Positions 24,530-32,957 of a DNA stretch of 40,166 bases are shown here, piece by piece (position 1 is the first letter of the stretch; each line of letters starts with the position of its first letter). The notes beneath the pieces are model-generated. The model was not told the origin of the DNA and did no database searches. It was given only the letters and a program-made list of their open reading frames with translations. The translations under genes were made by a program, and so were the position numbers. This stretch comes from Pseudolabrys sp. GTDB lineage: Bacteria; Pseudomonadota; Alphaproteobacteria; Rhizobiales; Xanthobacteraceae. The stretch lies in the NCBI GenBank assembly GCA_030655215.1, contig JAURVZ010000014.1, positions 1 to 40,166 of the forward strand, given 5' to 3'.

Positions 24530-26637
24530 CCCCGCCTGCGGTGTCCTTCCTGCCGTCAGAAGCGGCGCTCGATATGCCGGTGCAAGACTTGCGGAAATCC
24601 GCAGGCGCGCCGCCGATTGCCGTCAAGCCGACAGCGCTGGTGCTGCGCCGCCTTCTGGTGTTCCTCGGCACGGCAGCCGGCACGCTTTTCGGTGCCGACC
24701 AGATGTATCTGGTGCTGTCGGTGTCCGGCCTGACAATACTCGAAAGCATCGTGCTGATGCTTTTCGTCGTGCTGTTTGCCTGGGTCGCGTTTTCCTTCAT
24801 TAGCGCGCTGATTGGTTTCGTGCTGACCTTGTTCGGCCAGGACGGCGCGCTCGACATCGAAGCGCACGGCCCGCTGCCGCCCCTGAGCAACCGCCACGCT
24901 TTGCTAGTGCCGACCTATAACGAAACGCCGAGCCGCCTGTTCGCCCGTTTGCAGGCAACGTACGAGTCCGTTGCCGAAAGCGGCCGCCTCGATCATTTCG
25001 ATTTCTATGTGCTAAGCGACACCACCGACCCGGACATCTGGGTTCATGAGGAGGCGCAATTCCTGGCGCTGCTCGAACGCACGCAAAGCACACGCATCTT
25101 CTATCGCCATCGTCGCGAGAACACCGCACGCAAGGCCGGTAATATCGGCGACTGGGTCGAACGCTTCGGCGGCCATTACGAAAGCATGGTCATTCTCGAC
25201 GCCGACAGTCTGATGACCGGCGATATCATCGTCCGCATCACATCGGCCATCGAGCGCAACGCGCATGTCGGCCTGATCCAGACGCTGCCGATCATTGTCA
25301 ATGCGCGCAGCCTGTTCGGCCGTTTGCAACAATTCGCCGGCCGGCTGTACGGCCCGATGCTGGCGCGCGGCATTGCCTGGTGGTTCGGCCCTGAGAGCAA
25401 TTACTGGGGCCACAATGCCGCGATCCGCGTCAAAGCCTTCGCCGCGCATGCCAGCCTGCCGACCTTGAGCGGCCGCAAGCCGTTCGGCGGCCACATCATG
25501 AGCCACGATTTCGTCGAGGCCGCGTTGATGCGCCGCGCCGGCTGGGCCATTGTCATGGCGCCGGGCCTGCTTGGCGGCTACGAAGAAACGCCGCCATCGA
25601 TGACCGAATTCGCCGCGCGCGACCGGCGCTGGTGCCAGGGCAATTTGCAGCATCTCAAGGTGCTGCCGGCGCGCGGCCTGCACTGGATGTCACGCCTGCA
25701 TTTCATGACCGGCATCGGCTCGTACATTACTGCGCCGCTGTGGCTGATCTTCCTCGTCACCGGCATCTTGATTTCATTGCAGGCGCACTTCATCCGGCCG
25801 GAGTATTTCCCGAAAGGCTTCTCGCTGTTTCCGCAGTGGCCGGCGGAAGATCCGATCCGCGCCGCCTGGGTGTTCACCGTGACGATGAGCATTCTCATCG
25901 CGCCGAAGCTGCTGGCCTGGATCGCCCTGCTGTTTCATAGCAAGGAGCGGCGCGGCTTTGGCGGCGCCATCATGACCTTGTTCAGCATCATCATCGAAGT
26001 CTTCCTGTCGGCGCTGATCGCGCCGGTAATGATGCTGTTTCAGTCATCGGCGGTGGCCGGCGCCCTGCTCGGCAATGATGCCGGCTGGCAGGTGCAACGC
26101 CGCGATGACGGCAGCCTGCCTTTTTCGGAATTGTTGCACCGCTACGGCCGGCTGACCTTGATCGGCCTAGTGCTCGGCGCCGCGGCTTACGCCGTGTCGC
26201 TGTCGCTCTTCCTCTGGATGACGCCGGTGATTGTCGGCCTGCTGCTGGCCATGCCCCTGGCGGCGATCACCGCGCGCTCTGACATCGGCGTCTGTTTGCG
26301 CAAGATGCGGCTTCTGGTCGTGCCGGAAGAACGCGAGCCGCCGACCATCCTGACCCGCGCCAATGAACTGACGCTCACTTTGCCCGATGACACCGCCGCA
26401 CTCGGCGCTTTGTTGCGGGGCAATGCCACCCTCGCGCAGGCGCATCTGAACGCGATTGACCCGCCGAAGGAGCGCAAGCGCGGCCACGTCGACGTCGATC
26501 TCGTCGTTGCCAAGGCCAAGATGGCGGAGGCCGGCACGCTGGACGAAACGCTTGCGCTCCTCTCGCCGCGCGAGAAGCGGGCGCTGTTGGGTGATCGCGC
26601 GGCGTTCGAGCAATTACTGGTCTTGCCGTCGGCGTAG
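24517..26637 (+). CDS. opgH: Glucan glucosyltransferase OpgH (GT2, membrane)
   Basis: The 706-residue inner-membrane enzyme builds the beta-1,2-glucan backbone of periplasmic glucans from UDP-glucose. The cytosolic GT2 domain shows 'HALLVPTYNETPSRLFARLQATYESV', 'DFYVLSDTTDPDIWVHEE', the D-x-D 'ILDADSLMTGD', and the QxxRW-like 'FAARDRRWCQGNLQH'. Two membrane helices precede it (about residues 45-110) and several follow (residues 400-580). It is shorter than E. coli OpgH (847 residues) because the N-terminal extension is reduced. The opgG-opgH order and 13-base overlap match the usual operon. Its stop lies four bases from the convergent peptidase stop. Confidence 0.94.
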   Translation: MDAVTPPAVSFLPSEAALDMPVQDLRKSAGAPPIAVKPTALVLRRLLVFLGTAAGTLFGADQMYLVLSVSGLTILESIVLMLFVVLFAWVAFSFISALIGFVLTLFGQDGALDIEAHGPLPPLSNRHALLVPTYNETPSRLFARLQATYESVAESGRLDHFDFYVLSDTTDPDIWVHEEAQFLALLERTQSTRIFYRHRRENTARKAGNIGDWVERFGGHYESMVILDADSLMTGDIIVRITSAIERNAHVGLIQTLPIIVNARSLFGRLQQFAGRLYGPMLARGIAWWFGPESNYWGHNAAIRVKAFAAHASLPTLSGRKPFGGHIMSHDFVEAALMRRAGWAIVMAPGLLGGYEETPPSMTEFAARDRRWCQGNLQHLKVLPARGLHWMSRLHFMTGIGSYITAPLWLIFLVTGILISLQAHFIRPEYFPKGFSLFPQWPAEDPIRAAWVFTVTMSILIAPKLLAWIALLFHSKERRGFGGAIMTLFSIIIEVFLSALIAPVMMLFQSSAVAGALLGNDAGWQVQRRDDGSLPFSELLHRYGRLTLIGLVLGAAAYAVSLSLFLWMTPVIVGLLLAMPLAAITARSDIGVCLRKMRLLVVPEEREPPTILTRANELTLTLPDDTAALGALLRGNATLAQAHLNAIDPPKERKRGHVDVDLVVAKAKMAEAGTLDETLALLSPREKRALLGDRAAFEQLLVLPSA

Positions 26638-26641
26638 TCGC

Positions 26642-28042
26642 TTACTTCTCCGCCAAGGCGTGCAGGATGCGCGCCCAGGAGCGGATGCCCTTGTGATAGC
26701 ACGTGAGGTCGAACTTCTCGTTCGGCGAATGCACCCGGTCGTCGTCGAGCGCGAAGCCCACCAGTAGCGAGTCCATGCCGAGCACGCTCTTGAAATCGGC
26801 AACGATCGGGATCGAGCCGCCGGCGCCAACCGCCACCGCTTTCTTACCCCACTCTTCGCCCAGCACGGTGCGTGCCTTGTTCAGCGCCGGATTGTCAAAC
26901 GACAATTGCAGCGCCGCCGCGAGGCCGAAATTGCCGAACTCAACCGAGCAATCCGACGGCAAGCGATCCTTGACGAATTTGCGGAAGCCGTCGCGGATCT
27001 TTTCCGGATCCTGATCGCCAACCAGGCGGAACGACACTTTGGCCGACGCCTCGCCGGGAATAACGGTCTTGGCCCCTTCGCCGGTATAGCCGCCGATAAT
27101 GCCGTTGATCTCGGCAGTCGGCCGCGTCGTGACCAGTTCGATCAGCATGCGATCATTTTCGCCGGACGGAATCTTCAGGCCGATCGGGCCTAAGAATTTC
27201 TCAGACGTCAGGCCGAGACTCTTGAGGTCGGCCTTGATGTCGTCCGGCAGGTCATGCACGCCGTCATAGAAGCCGGGAATGGTAACGCGGCCATTGTCGT
27301 CCCACATCGCCCCTAAGATCTTGGCGAGCAGCCGGATTGGGTTCTGCGCCGCGCCACCGAACACGCCGGAGTGCAGATCGCGGTCGGCGCAAGTGATCTT
27401 GATGTCCTCGTAGACCAATCCGCGCAGCGAGGTGGTTACGGCCGGGGTCTTGGCGTCCCACATCGCCGTATCGCAGACCAAAGCGAGGTCAAGCTTGAAC
27501 TCCTCGGCATTGTCCTTGACGAAGGCGAACAGACTTTTCGAACCGCATTCTTCCTCACCCTCGATCATGGTCGTGATCGAGAGCGGCAGTGAGCCGGTGA
27601 CCGCTTTGTAGGCCCGGCACGCCTCGATAAAGGTCATTGCCTGCCCCTTATCGTCGCAGGCGCCGCGCGCAACGATGATCTTGCGGCCATCCGGCAAGGT
27701 TTCGATACGCGGCTCGAAGGGCGGCGTCTTCCAGAGATTGAGCGGATCGACCGGCTGCACGTCGTAGTGCCCATAGAACAGCACGCGCGGCCCGGTGGCG
27801 CCCTTCGCGGTCGCGCCATTCGACTTGGCGACGACAACAGGATGTCCCTTTGTCGGCCGCACCGTCGCGTCAAAGCCAATCTCGGTCAGATCGGCGGCAA
27901 CATGCTCCGCGGCGGCGACGCACTGGTCGGCAAATGCGGGATCGGTCGAGATCGAGGCAATGCGGAGCAGCGCAAACAGCCGCTCGACGCTTTGGTCAAT
28001 GTCCTGATCGATGCGGGCGAGAACCGCGTCAAGTGTGCTCAT
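26642..28042 (-). CDS. M20 family dipeptidase/metallopeptidase
   Basis: I chose the ATG at 28042, with AAGGAACC about eight bases upstream, over one at 28060. The 466-residue cytosolic enzyme has the di-zinc ligands of family M20: His and Asp in 'FYGHYDVQPVDPLNLWKTPPFEP', Asp in 'ARGACDDKGQ', the catalytic and metal glutamates in 'MIEGEEECGS', and the C-terminal His in 'DDRVHSPNEKFDL'. The dimerisation lid domain contains 'GGYTGEGAKTVIPGEASAKVSFRLV'. This is the M20 dipeptidase (DUG1/PepV-like) subgroup. The specificity is not determinable. A CRP-type site and a palindrome lie 175-235 bases upstream. Confidence 0.92.
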   Translation of the reverse strand: MSTLDAVLARIDQDIDQSVERLFALLRIASISTDPAFADQCVAAAEHVAADLTEIGFDATVRPTKGHPVVVAKSNGATAKGATGPRVLFYGHYDVQPVDPLNLWKTPPFEPRIETLPDGRKIIVARGACDDKGQAMTFIEACRAYKAVTGSLPLSITTMIEGEEECGSKSLFAFVKDNAEEFKLDLALVCDTAMWDAKTPAVTTSLRGLVYEDIKITCADRDLHSGVFGGAAQNPIRLLAKILGAMWDDNGRVTIPGFYDGVHDLPDDIKADLKSLGLTSEKFLGPIGLKIPSGENDRMLIELVTTRPTAEINGIIGGYTGEGAKTVIPGEASAKVSFRLVGDQDPEKIRDGFRKFVKDRLPSDCSVEFGNFGLAAALQLSFDNPALNKARTVLGEEWGKKAVAVGAGGSIPIVADFKSVLGMDSLLVGFALDDDRVHSPNEKFDLTCYHKGIRSWARILHALAEK

Positions 28043-28217
28043 TGTCTGGTTCCTTTTCAATTCTGGATATACGCTAGCAATGTGCGCGTGGCATTAAAAG
28101 CGGCGCTTTGCGATGAAAACGGTCTTTAAATGCTCCCGTTCAGGCACTTTTAAGCAACATCACTCCCGTGTGCCGTAGCGCTCGAATAATACCAAACGTA
28201 GTACTACCCAATCGCGC

Positions 28218-28233
28218 TTTCTATGTATAGAAA
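28218..28233. promoter_or_regulatory. Palindromic operator-like site TTTCTAT-GT-ATAGAAA
   Basis: Seven-base arms match perfectly around a two-base centre. It lies 27 bases from a CRP-type site and midway between divergent genes. The shape suits a small dimeric repressor; no T-run follows. Confidence 0.5.
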
Positions 28234-28260
28234 CCGCGGCTCTGAAATGAGCAGCACCGA

Positions 28261-28276
28261 TGTGATGTGCGTCACA
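28261..28276. promoter_or_regulatory. Perfect CRP/FNR-family site TGTGA-N6-TCACA
   Basis: TGTGA (28261-28265), TGTGCG, TCACA (28272-28276) matches the E. coli CRP core consensus exactly. It lies 155 bases before the DUF2267 start and 218 bases before the M20 peptidase start. A cAMP-responsive or other CRP-family regulator is implied, although rhizobial members often prefer somewhat different half-sites. Confidence 0.6.
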
Positions 28277-28430
28277 GTTTGTGTATTGCTTTCCGCCTAG
28301 AAGATTTTATGAGCAAAACTACTGAACGACGACAAACACGAAACGTAGTCACGCTTCATGCTTGTCATCCGCGTCAGCCGCGGTCAGTATGTTTTGCAAC
28401 CCGCCGCCAGTGCGGGACCGTGAGGGGCTC

Positions 28431-28793
28431 ATGAACGAATTGATCGACCGTCTCGTTGCCAATGTTGGCATCGATAAAGCTGCCGCCGAGAAATCCGTCG
28501 GCATCATTCTCGACTTCCTCAAGAAGGAAGGTCCTCCCGACAAGGTCCAGGAGTTGATCAGCAAGCTGCCCGGCGCCGAGGCGCTGATCGCGGCGCAGGC
28601 TGGCGAGAGCGGCGGCATGTTCGCCATGGGCGGCCTGATGGGCGCCGGCACCAAGATGATGGGTGCGGGCCTTAGCATGGGCCAGGTGCAGGGCGTGACC
28701 AAGGAAGTCATCGCCTATGCCCGCGAAAAGGCCGGCGAAGACACGATCGGCGAGATCGTCGGCGCCATTCCGGGCCTCAGCCAGTTCGTCTAA
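28431..28793 (+). CDS. DUF2267-like small protein
   Basis: The ATG at 28431 follows GAGGGG by a few bases and is preferred to an upstream in-frame start. The 120-residue product begins MNELIDRLVANVGIDKAAAEKSVGIILDFLKKEGPPDKVQELISKLPGAEALI. It has a glycine/methionine-rich middle ('GGMFAMGGLMGAGTKMMGAGLSMGQ') and a final helix ending 'GAIPGLSQFV'. This matches small rhizobial proteins annotated as DUF2267, unknown function. There is no signal peptide; the Gly/Met segment might contact membrane. A DUF4332 gene follows 61 bases later on the same strand. Confidence 0.75.
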   Translation: MNELIDRLVANVGIDKAAAEKSVGIILDFLKKEGPPDKVQELISKLPGAEALIAAQAGESGGMFAMGGLMGAGTKMMGAGLSMGQVQGVTKEVIAYAREKAGEDTIGEIVGAIPGLSQFV

Positions 28794-28854
28794 CCGGCGT
28801 CCGCCGGTCCATTTCATAAATTCCAGAGCTTTAGAAGAAGGCAGGAGACCCCGT

Positions 28855-29262
28855 ATGTCCTATCCCATCACCGATATCGGAGGGATCGATGGCGAAGCCG
28901 CCAAGACCCTGAAATCGGTAGGGATCCGGACCACGGACAGGCTCCTCGAAGCCGCGCGGACCGTGAAGGGCCGCAAGGAGCTCGCCGAAAAGACCGAGAT
29001 CGACGAGAAGCAGTGGCTGTGCTGGGCCAACTACGCCGACCGCATGCGCGTGCGCGGCATCAGCAAGGAATATTCCGAGCTGCTGCACCATGCCGGCGTC
29101 ATCACGATCAAGGAACTGCAGTATCGCAATCCGGCCAACCTCGCCAAGGCGATGGCGGAAGCCAACCGAAAGCGCAAGCTGGTGCGCTTTCTGCCCTCCG
29201 AGAAGGTTGTCGAGCGCTGGATCGAGCACGCCAAGAAACTGCCGCTGAAGATTTCGTACTAA
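28855..29262 (+). CDS. DUF4332 (helix-hairpin-helix-like) protein
   Basis: The start at 28855 has AGGAG upstream; a longer frame begins inside the previous gene but its extension is not protein-like. The 135-residue product reads MSYPITDIGGIDGEAAKTLKSVGIRTTDRLLEAAR near its start, then 'LCWANYADRMRVRGISKEYSELLHHAGVITIKELQYRNPANLAKAMAEAN'. These are the two helix-hairpin-helix-like units of DUF4332, a fold related to DNA-binding hairpins in polymerase and topoisomerase partners. It is probably a nucleic-acid-binding or interaction module. A dispersed palindrome follows immediately. Confidence 0.85.
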   Translation: MSYPITDIGGIDGEAAKTLKSVGIRTTDRLLEAARTVKGRKELAEKTEIDEKQWLCWANYADRMRVRGISKEYSELLHHAGVITIKELQYRNPANLAKAMAEANRKRKLVRFLPSEKVVERWIEHAKKLPLKISY

Positions 29263-29267
29263 GTAAT

Positions 29268-29314
29268 CCGTCACCTGAGGTGCGCGCCACTTGGCGCGCC
29301 TCGAAGGGCGACGG
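29268..29314. repeat. Dispersed palindromic repeat (hairpin) upstream of folP
   Basis: CCGTCACC-TGAGGTGCGCGCC (from 29268) is inversely repeated as GGCGCGCCTCGAAGGGCGACGG (to 29314), forming a long imperfect stem with a short ACTT loop. The sequence is the familiar 'CCGTCA-CCTGAGG-GCGCG...CCTCGAAGG-TGACGG' element that I recall occurring many times in Bradyrhizobium and Rhodopseudomonas genomes. It lies six bases after the DUF4332 stop and may end that transcript. Confidence 0.75.
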
Positions 29315-29360
29315 TCCGGCTGCTTGACTCCCCTCCGCCGACCGCGCAAAGCGACCGGCC

Positions 29361-30218
29361 ATGACACCTGCCCCCTCAGCCACGACGGCCAATCCGGACA
29401 CGCTCGCGGCGTTGCTGACGCGCGGTCGGCCGCTGGTCATGGGCATTCTCAATGTGACGCCGGATTCCTTTTCCGACGGCGGCAAGTTCTCCGATCCGAC
29501 GCACGCTGTTGCGCATGCCAAGGAAATGGCAGCGCAAGGCGCCGACATTCTCGACATCGGCGCTGAATCCACCCGCCCCTATGGCGGCAACAAACCGGTT
29601 TCGGCCAATGATGAACTCGACCGGCTGAAGCCTGTGCTGCCGGAAGTGGCCAGGCTCGGCCTGCCGCTGTCCATCGACACGCTCAAGGCCGATGTCGCCG
29701 CCTGGGCGCTCGACAATGGCGCGACTATCGCCAACGATGTCTGGGGCTTGCAACAGGATCCCGACATGGCGACGGTAGTGGCCAAGCGCGGCGTGCCGCT
29801 CATCGCCATGCATAATCGCACAAGCGTCGACGCCGGCATCGATATCGTCGCCGATGTGCTCGCCTTCTTCGCCCGCACCTTGGAGATCGCCGCGCAGGCC
29901 GGCATTGCGCGGGAGAACATTGTGCTCGACCCCGGCATCGGCTTTGGCAAGACGCCGGAGCAGAGCATGATCTGCCTCGGCCGCCTCGCCGCGTTTCACA
30001 AATTCGGTCTGCCGCTGCTGGTCGGCGCCTCGCGCAAGCGTTTCATCGCATCGGTCACCCCGTCGGAGCCGACCCAGCGCATCGGCGGCTCGATCGCCAG
30101 CCACCTGATTGCCGTTGCCGCTGGCGCTTCGATTGTGCGTGTGCATGATGTGGCCGAGACCGTGCAGGCGCTGCGCGTCAGCGCCGCCATTCAGGCTGCG
30201 GGTAAAGAACCACAATGA
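29361..30218 (+). CDS. folP: Dihydropteroate synthase
   Basis: The 285-residue enzyme joins hydroxymethyl-dihydropterin pyrophosphate to p-aminobenzoate in folate synthesis and is the sulfonamide target. All family motifs are present: 'VMGILNVTPDSFSDGG', 'DIGAESTRPYGG', 'LSIDTLKADVAAWALDNGATIANDVWGL', 'LDPGIGFGKTPEQS', 'LVGASRKRFI' and 'RVHDVAETVQALRVSAAI'. It is cytosolic and of normal length. No strong ribosome site precedes the ATG. It overlaps folB by four bases (ATGA), starting a tightly coupled gene run. Confidence 0.96.
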   Translation: MTPAPSATTANPDTLAALLTRGRPLVMGILNVTPDSFSDGGKFSDPTHAVAHAKEMAAQGADILDIGAESTRPYGGNKPVSANDELDRLKPVLPEVARLGLPLSIDTLKADVAAWALDNGATIANDVWGLQQDPDMATVVAKRGVPLIAMHNRTSVDAGIDIVADVLAFFARTLEIAAQAGIARENIVLDPGIGFGKTPEQSMICLGRLAAFHKFGLPLLVGASRKRFIASVTPSEPTQRIGGSIASHLIAVAAGASIVRVHDVAETVQALRVSAAIQAAGKEPQ

Positions 30219-30592
30219 ACGACCGCATTTTCATCCGGGGTCTGTCGATGCACGCCTATCACGGCGTCATGGCGCATGAGGCCAAGGTCGGCCAGACCTT
30301 CACCATCGATCTTGACCTCGATATCGACCTGTCCGACGCGGCGCGCTCCGACAAGGTCAAGGACACTGTGTCCTATGCCGATGTCGCCGATTGCGCGACC
30401 GAAGCCTTCAACGCCAGGCGCTTCAAGCTGATCGAAGCCGCTGCCGGCTCCATTGCCGACGCCATCCTGGCAGGCTTTGCGCGCGTGCGCAGTGTCGCGG
30501 TGACGATCCACAAGCCGCATGCGCCGATTGCCGCGACCTTCAGTGATGTCGGCGTCACCATTGTGCGCGCCCGGCAAAAACCGAAGCCATGA
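30215..30592 (+). CDS. folB: Dihydroneopterin aldolase
   Basis: The 125-residue protein matches FolB over its length: 'DRIFIRGLSMHAYHGVMAHEAKVGQTFTIDLDLDIDL', 'DKVKDTVSYADVADCATEAFNARRFKLIEAAAGSIADAIL' and 'SVAVTIHKPHAPIAATFSDVGVTI'. The active-site glutamate of 'HGVMAHEAKVGQ', the Tyr in 'VSYADV' and the Lys in 'HKPHAPI' are in place. It cleaves dihydroneopterin to hydroxymethyl-dihydropterin. It overlaps both folP and folK by ATGA. Confidence 0.95.
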   Translation: MNDRIFIRGLSMHAYHGVMAHEAKVGQTFTIDLDLDIDLSDAARSDKVKDTVSYADVADCATEAFNARRFKLIEAAAGSIADAILAGFARVRSVAVTIHKPHAPIAATFSDVGVTIVRARQKPKP

Positions 30593-31080
30593 CCGAGGCG
30601 TTTCTGGCGCTGGGTGGTAATGTCGGCAACAGCCGCGCCATTCTCGACCGCGCCGTGCAGCTTCTGTGCGACGGCAAGGACGTGCGGCTGACCGCGCGCT
30701 CGTCCGACTATGCGACGCCGCCCTGGGGCTTCAAATATCAACCGCCTTTCATCAACCTGTGCATCGCCGTCGAGACGATTTTGGCGCCGCGCGACCTGCT
30801 GGCGCGCGGACAGGAGGTCGAATTGAAGCTCGGCCGCGACCGCGCGCATGAGAAGCGCTGGGGACCGCGCACCTGCGACATCGACATCATTGCCTATGGC
30901 GACCTGACGCTCGACGAGCCGGGCTTGATCCTGCCGCATCCGCGGCTTTTCGAGCGCGCTTTCGTCCTGCTGCCACTGGCCGAGATCGCCGGCGACCGCG
31001 TCATCGCCGGTCAGAAGCTGAACGAGGCGCTGGCAACGGTCGACAGGGCCGGAATCGAGCGGTTGCCACCGCTCGGCTGA
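30589..31080 (+). CDS. folK: 6-hydroxymethyl-7,8-dihydropterin pyrophosphokinase
   Basis: The 163-residue enzyme shows the HPPK signatures 'FLALGGNVGNSRAILDRAV', 'PPWGFKYQPPFINLCIAVET', the conserved 'KLGRDRAHEKRWGPRTCDIDIIAYGD' with the two metal-binding aspartates, and 'LPHPRLFERAFVLLPLAEI'. It activates the pterin with ATP just before the FolP step, so three consecutive folate steps are encoded together. It is coupled to folB by ATGA and followed after 17 bases by mutA. Confidence 0.96.
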   Translation: MTEAFLALGGNVGNSRAILDRAVQLLCDGKDVRLTARSSDYATPPWGFKYQPPFINLCIAVETILAPRDLLARGQEVELKLGRDRAHEKRWGPRTCDIDIIAYGDLTLDEPGLILPHPRLFERAFVLLPLAEIAGDRVIAGQKLNEALATVDRAGIERLPPLG

Positions 31081-31097
31081 CCGGGCAATTTGGCCCC

Positions 31098-32957
31098 ATG
31101 AGTGACCACCTTTCCCTCGCCGCCGAATTTCCCGCCAACGACGCTGCCGAATGGCGCAAGCTGGTCGATGCCGCGCTGAAAGGTGCCTCTTTCGAGAAGA
31201 AACTGGTCAGCCAGACCTATGACGGCCTGCGCGTCGAGCCACTGTACGAGCGCGCCGCCGGCGTCGAGCCGGTTGCCGGCCGTCCGGCCGGTGCGGCGTG
31301 GACGATCCAGCAGCGCGTCGACCATCCCGATCCGATTGCCGCCAATGCCGAGGCGCTGCACGACCTTGAAAACGGCGCGACCGGGCTGTCGCTCGTCATT
31401 GCCGGCAGCGTCGGTAGCTACGGCGGCTACGGCTTAGACGGTTCGGAAGCGGCGATCGCCAAAGCGCTTCAGGATGTCTGGCTCGACGCCATTGTCATCG
31501 ACACCGAACTGAGCGCGCAGGCCCGAGACGCCGGGCTCAACCTCGCAAAGGTGATCAAGGCGCGCGGCATCGATCCCGCGAAGACAAACATTCGGTTCGG
31601 CCATGATCCGCTCGGCCTGATGGCCCGCAACGGCGTCGCGCCGCGGCCATGGAGCGACACCGCGCCGCTGCTCGCCGGCATGGTCAGCGATCTGGCGTCG
31701 CAAGGCTTCAAGGGCCCCTTCGCCGTCGCCGATGGCCGCCCGGTGCACGCCGCCGGTGGCTCGGAAGCGCAGGAACTGGCCTTCGTCATCTCGAACGCCA
31801 TCGCTTATTTGCGCATGTTCGAGGAGTCCGGCATCGCGCTCGATGAAGCGCGCAAGATGATCTACTTCCGGCTCACCGCCGACGCCGACGAATTTCTCAA
31901 CCTCGCCAAATTCCGTGCCTTGCGGAAACTCTGGGCGCATGTCGAACAGGCCAGCGATCTCACGCCGCAACCGGCCATCGTCACCGCCGAGACCGCATGG
32001 CGCATGATGACGACGCGCGATCCTTACGTGAACATGTTGCGCACCACAGTCGCCATCACCGCGGCAGGCCTCGGTGGCGCCGACGCCGTCACCGCGCTGC
32101 CCTTCTCCATTGCGCGCGGCCTGCCCGACCGCTTCGCCCGCCGCGCCGCGCGTAACCAGCAACTCGTGCTGCTGGAAGAATCCAATCTGTTCCGCGTCGC
32201 CGATCCGGCCGCCGGCTCTGGCGCCATTGAGGCACTGACGACGCAAATGGCGCAGAGCGCCTGGGCGCTGGTGCAGGAAATCGAAGGCGCCGGTGGCGCG
32301 GCACAAGCGATCGAGCAAGGCTTGTTGCAGGCGCAGGTCGCGCGCGTGCGCGAAGAACGCGAGAAAAGCATTGCCCGCCGCAAGGAAGCACTGACCGGCA
32401 CCAGCGATTATCCCAATCTGACCGAGGCCAGCGTAAAGGTGCTCAACGTGCCGCGGGTCACGGTGCCACCGCTGCCGCCGGCTTTGACCTTCGACACCTT
32501 GCCGCTGATGCGCCTCTCCGAACCGTTCGAGGCGCTGCGCGATGCCTCCGACAAGGCGGCCGCCAGGACCGGCGCGCGGCCGAAAGTGTTTCTCGCCACG
32601 CTCGGCAAGCTCGCCGACTTCACCCCGCGCGCCATGTTCGCCAAGAGCTTCTATGAGGCCGGCGGCATCGAAGCGACCGCCAGTGACGGCTTCAAGGAAC
32701 AAGCGGAAATGGTCGCCGCGTTCAGGAAGTCAGGCGCAAGACTCGCCTGCCTATGCGGCTCTGACGCTGTTTATGCCGAACAGGCTGTTGCCGCCGCCAA
32801 AGCGCTGCGCGAGGCGGGTGCCTTGGTTCACCTCGCAGGCCGACCCGGCGAACTGGAAGCCGCGCTGGCGGACGCCGGCGTTGGAACCTACGTATTTACC
32901 GGCAGCAATGTGCTTTCGACCTTGCAGGCCGCTCATGATAGTCTGGGGTTGTCATGA
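31098..32957 (+). CDS. mutA: Methylmalonyl-CoA mutase small (non-catalytic) subunit
   Basis: The 619-residue protein has the TIM-barrel fold of the mutase ('[22 protein letters not shown]', '[42 protein letters not shown]'-like region near residues 295-330, '[40 protein letters not shown]'). Its C-terminal flavodoxin-like part, however, lacks the cobalamin-binding DxHxxG motif, reading '[30 protein letters not shown]'. That is the mark of the beta/small subunit, which pairs with the catalytic large subunit. It overlaps mutB by ATGA. The gene starts 17 bases after folK and so probably shares its transcript. Confidence 0.93.
   Translation: MSDHLSLAAEFPANDAAEWRKLVDAALKGASFEKKLVSQTYDGLRVEPLYERAAGVEPVAGRPAGAAWTIQQRVDHPDPIAANAEALHDLENGATGLSLVIAGSVGSYGGYGLDGSEAAIAKALQDVWLDAIVIDTELSAQARDAGLNLAKVIKARGIDPAKTNIRFGHDPLGLMARNGVAPRPWSDTAPLLAGMVSDLASQGFKGPFAVADGRPVHAAGGSEAQELAFVISNAIAYLRMFEESGIALDEARKMIYFRLTADADEFLNLAKFRALRKLWAHVEQASDLTPQPAIVTAETAWRMMTTRDPYVNMLRTTVAITAAGLGGADAVTALPFSIARGLPDRFARRAARNQQLVLLEESNLFRVADPAAGSGAIEALTTQMAQSAWALVQEIEGAGGAAQAIEQGLLQAQVARVREEREKSIARRKEALTGTSDYPNLTEASVKVLNVPRVTVPPLPPALTFDTLPLMRLSEPFEALRDASDKAAARTGARPKVFLATLGKLADFTPRAMFAKSFYEAGGIEATASDGFKEQAEMVAAFRKSGARLACLCGSDAVYAEQAVAAAKALREAGALVHLAGRPGELEAALADAGVGTYVFTGSNVLSTLQAAHDSLGLS

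Larger units (their letters stand above)
28043..28430. other. Intergenic control region between M20 peptidase and DUF2267 genes
   Basis: These 388 bases hold promoters for two divergent genes. They are AT-richer than the flanks and contain TTTCTAT-GT-ATAGAAA (28218-28233) and TGTGA-N6-TCACA (28261-28276). A 41-codon frame (28309-28434) overlaps the next start codon by ATGA but has an un-protein-like, Cys/Arg-rich product and only a weak AGAAGA ribosome site, so I do not call it a gene. Confidence 0.6.

Noticed and set aside
28309..28434. 41-codon frame overlapping the DUF2267 start by ATGA
   Set aside because: The product is Arg/Cys-rich and un-protein-like and the ribosome site is weak. A leader peptide cannot be excluded but is not supported.
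31434..32702. 422-codon open frame on the minus strand
   Set aside because: It is antisense to mutA, has a biased composition typical of a shadow frame and no domain.
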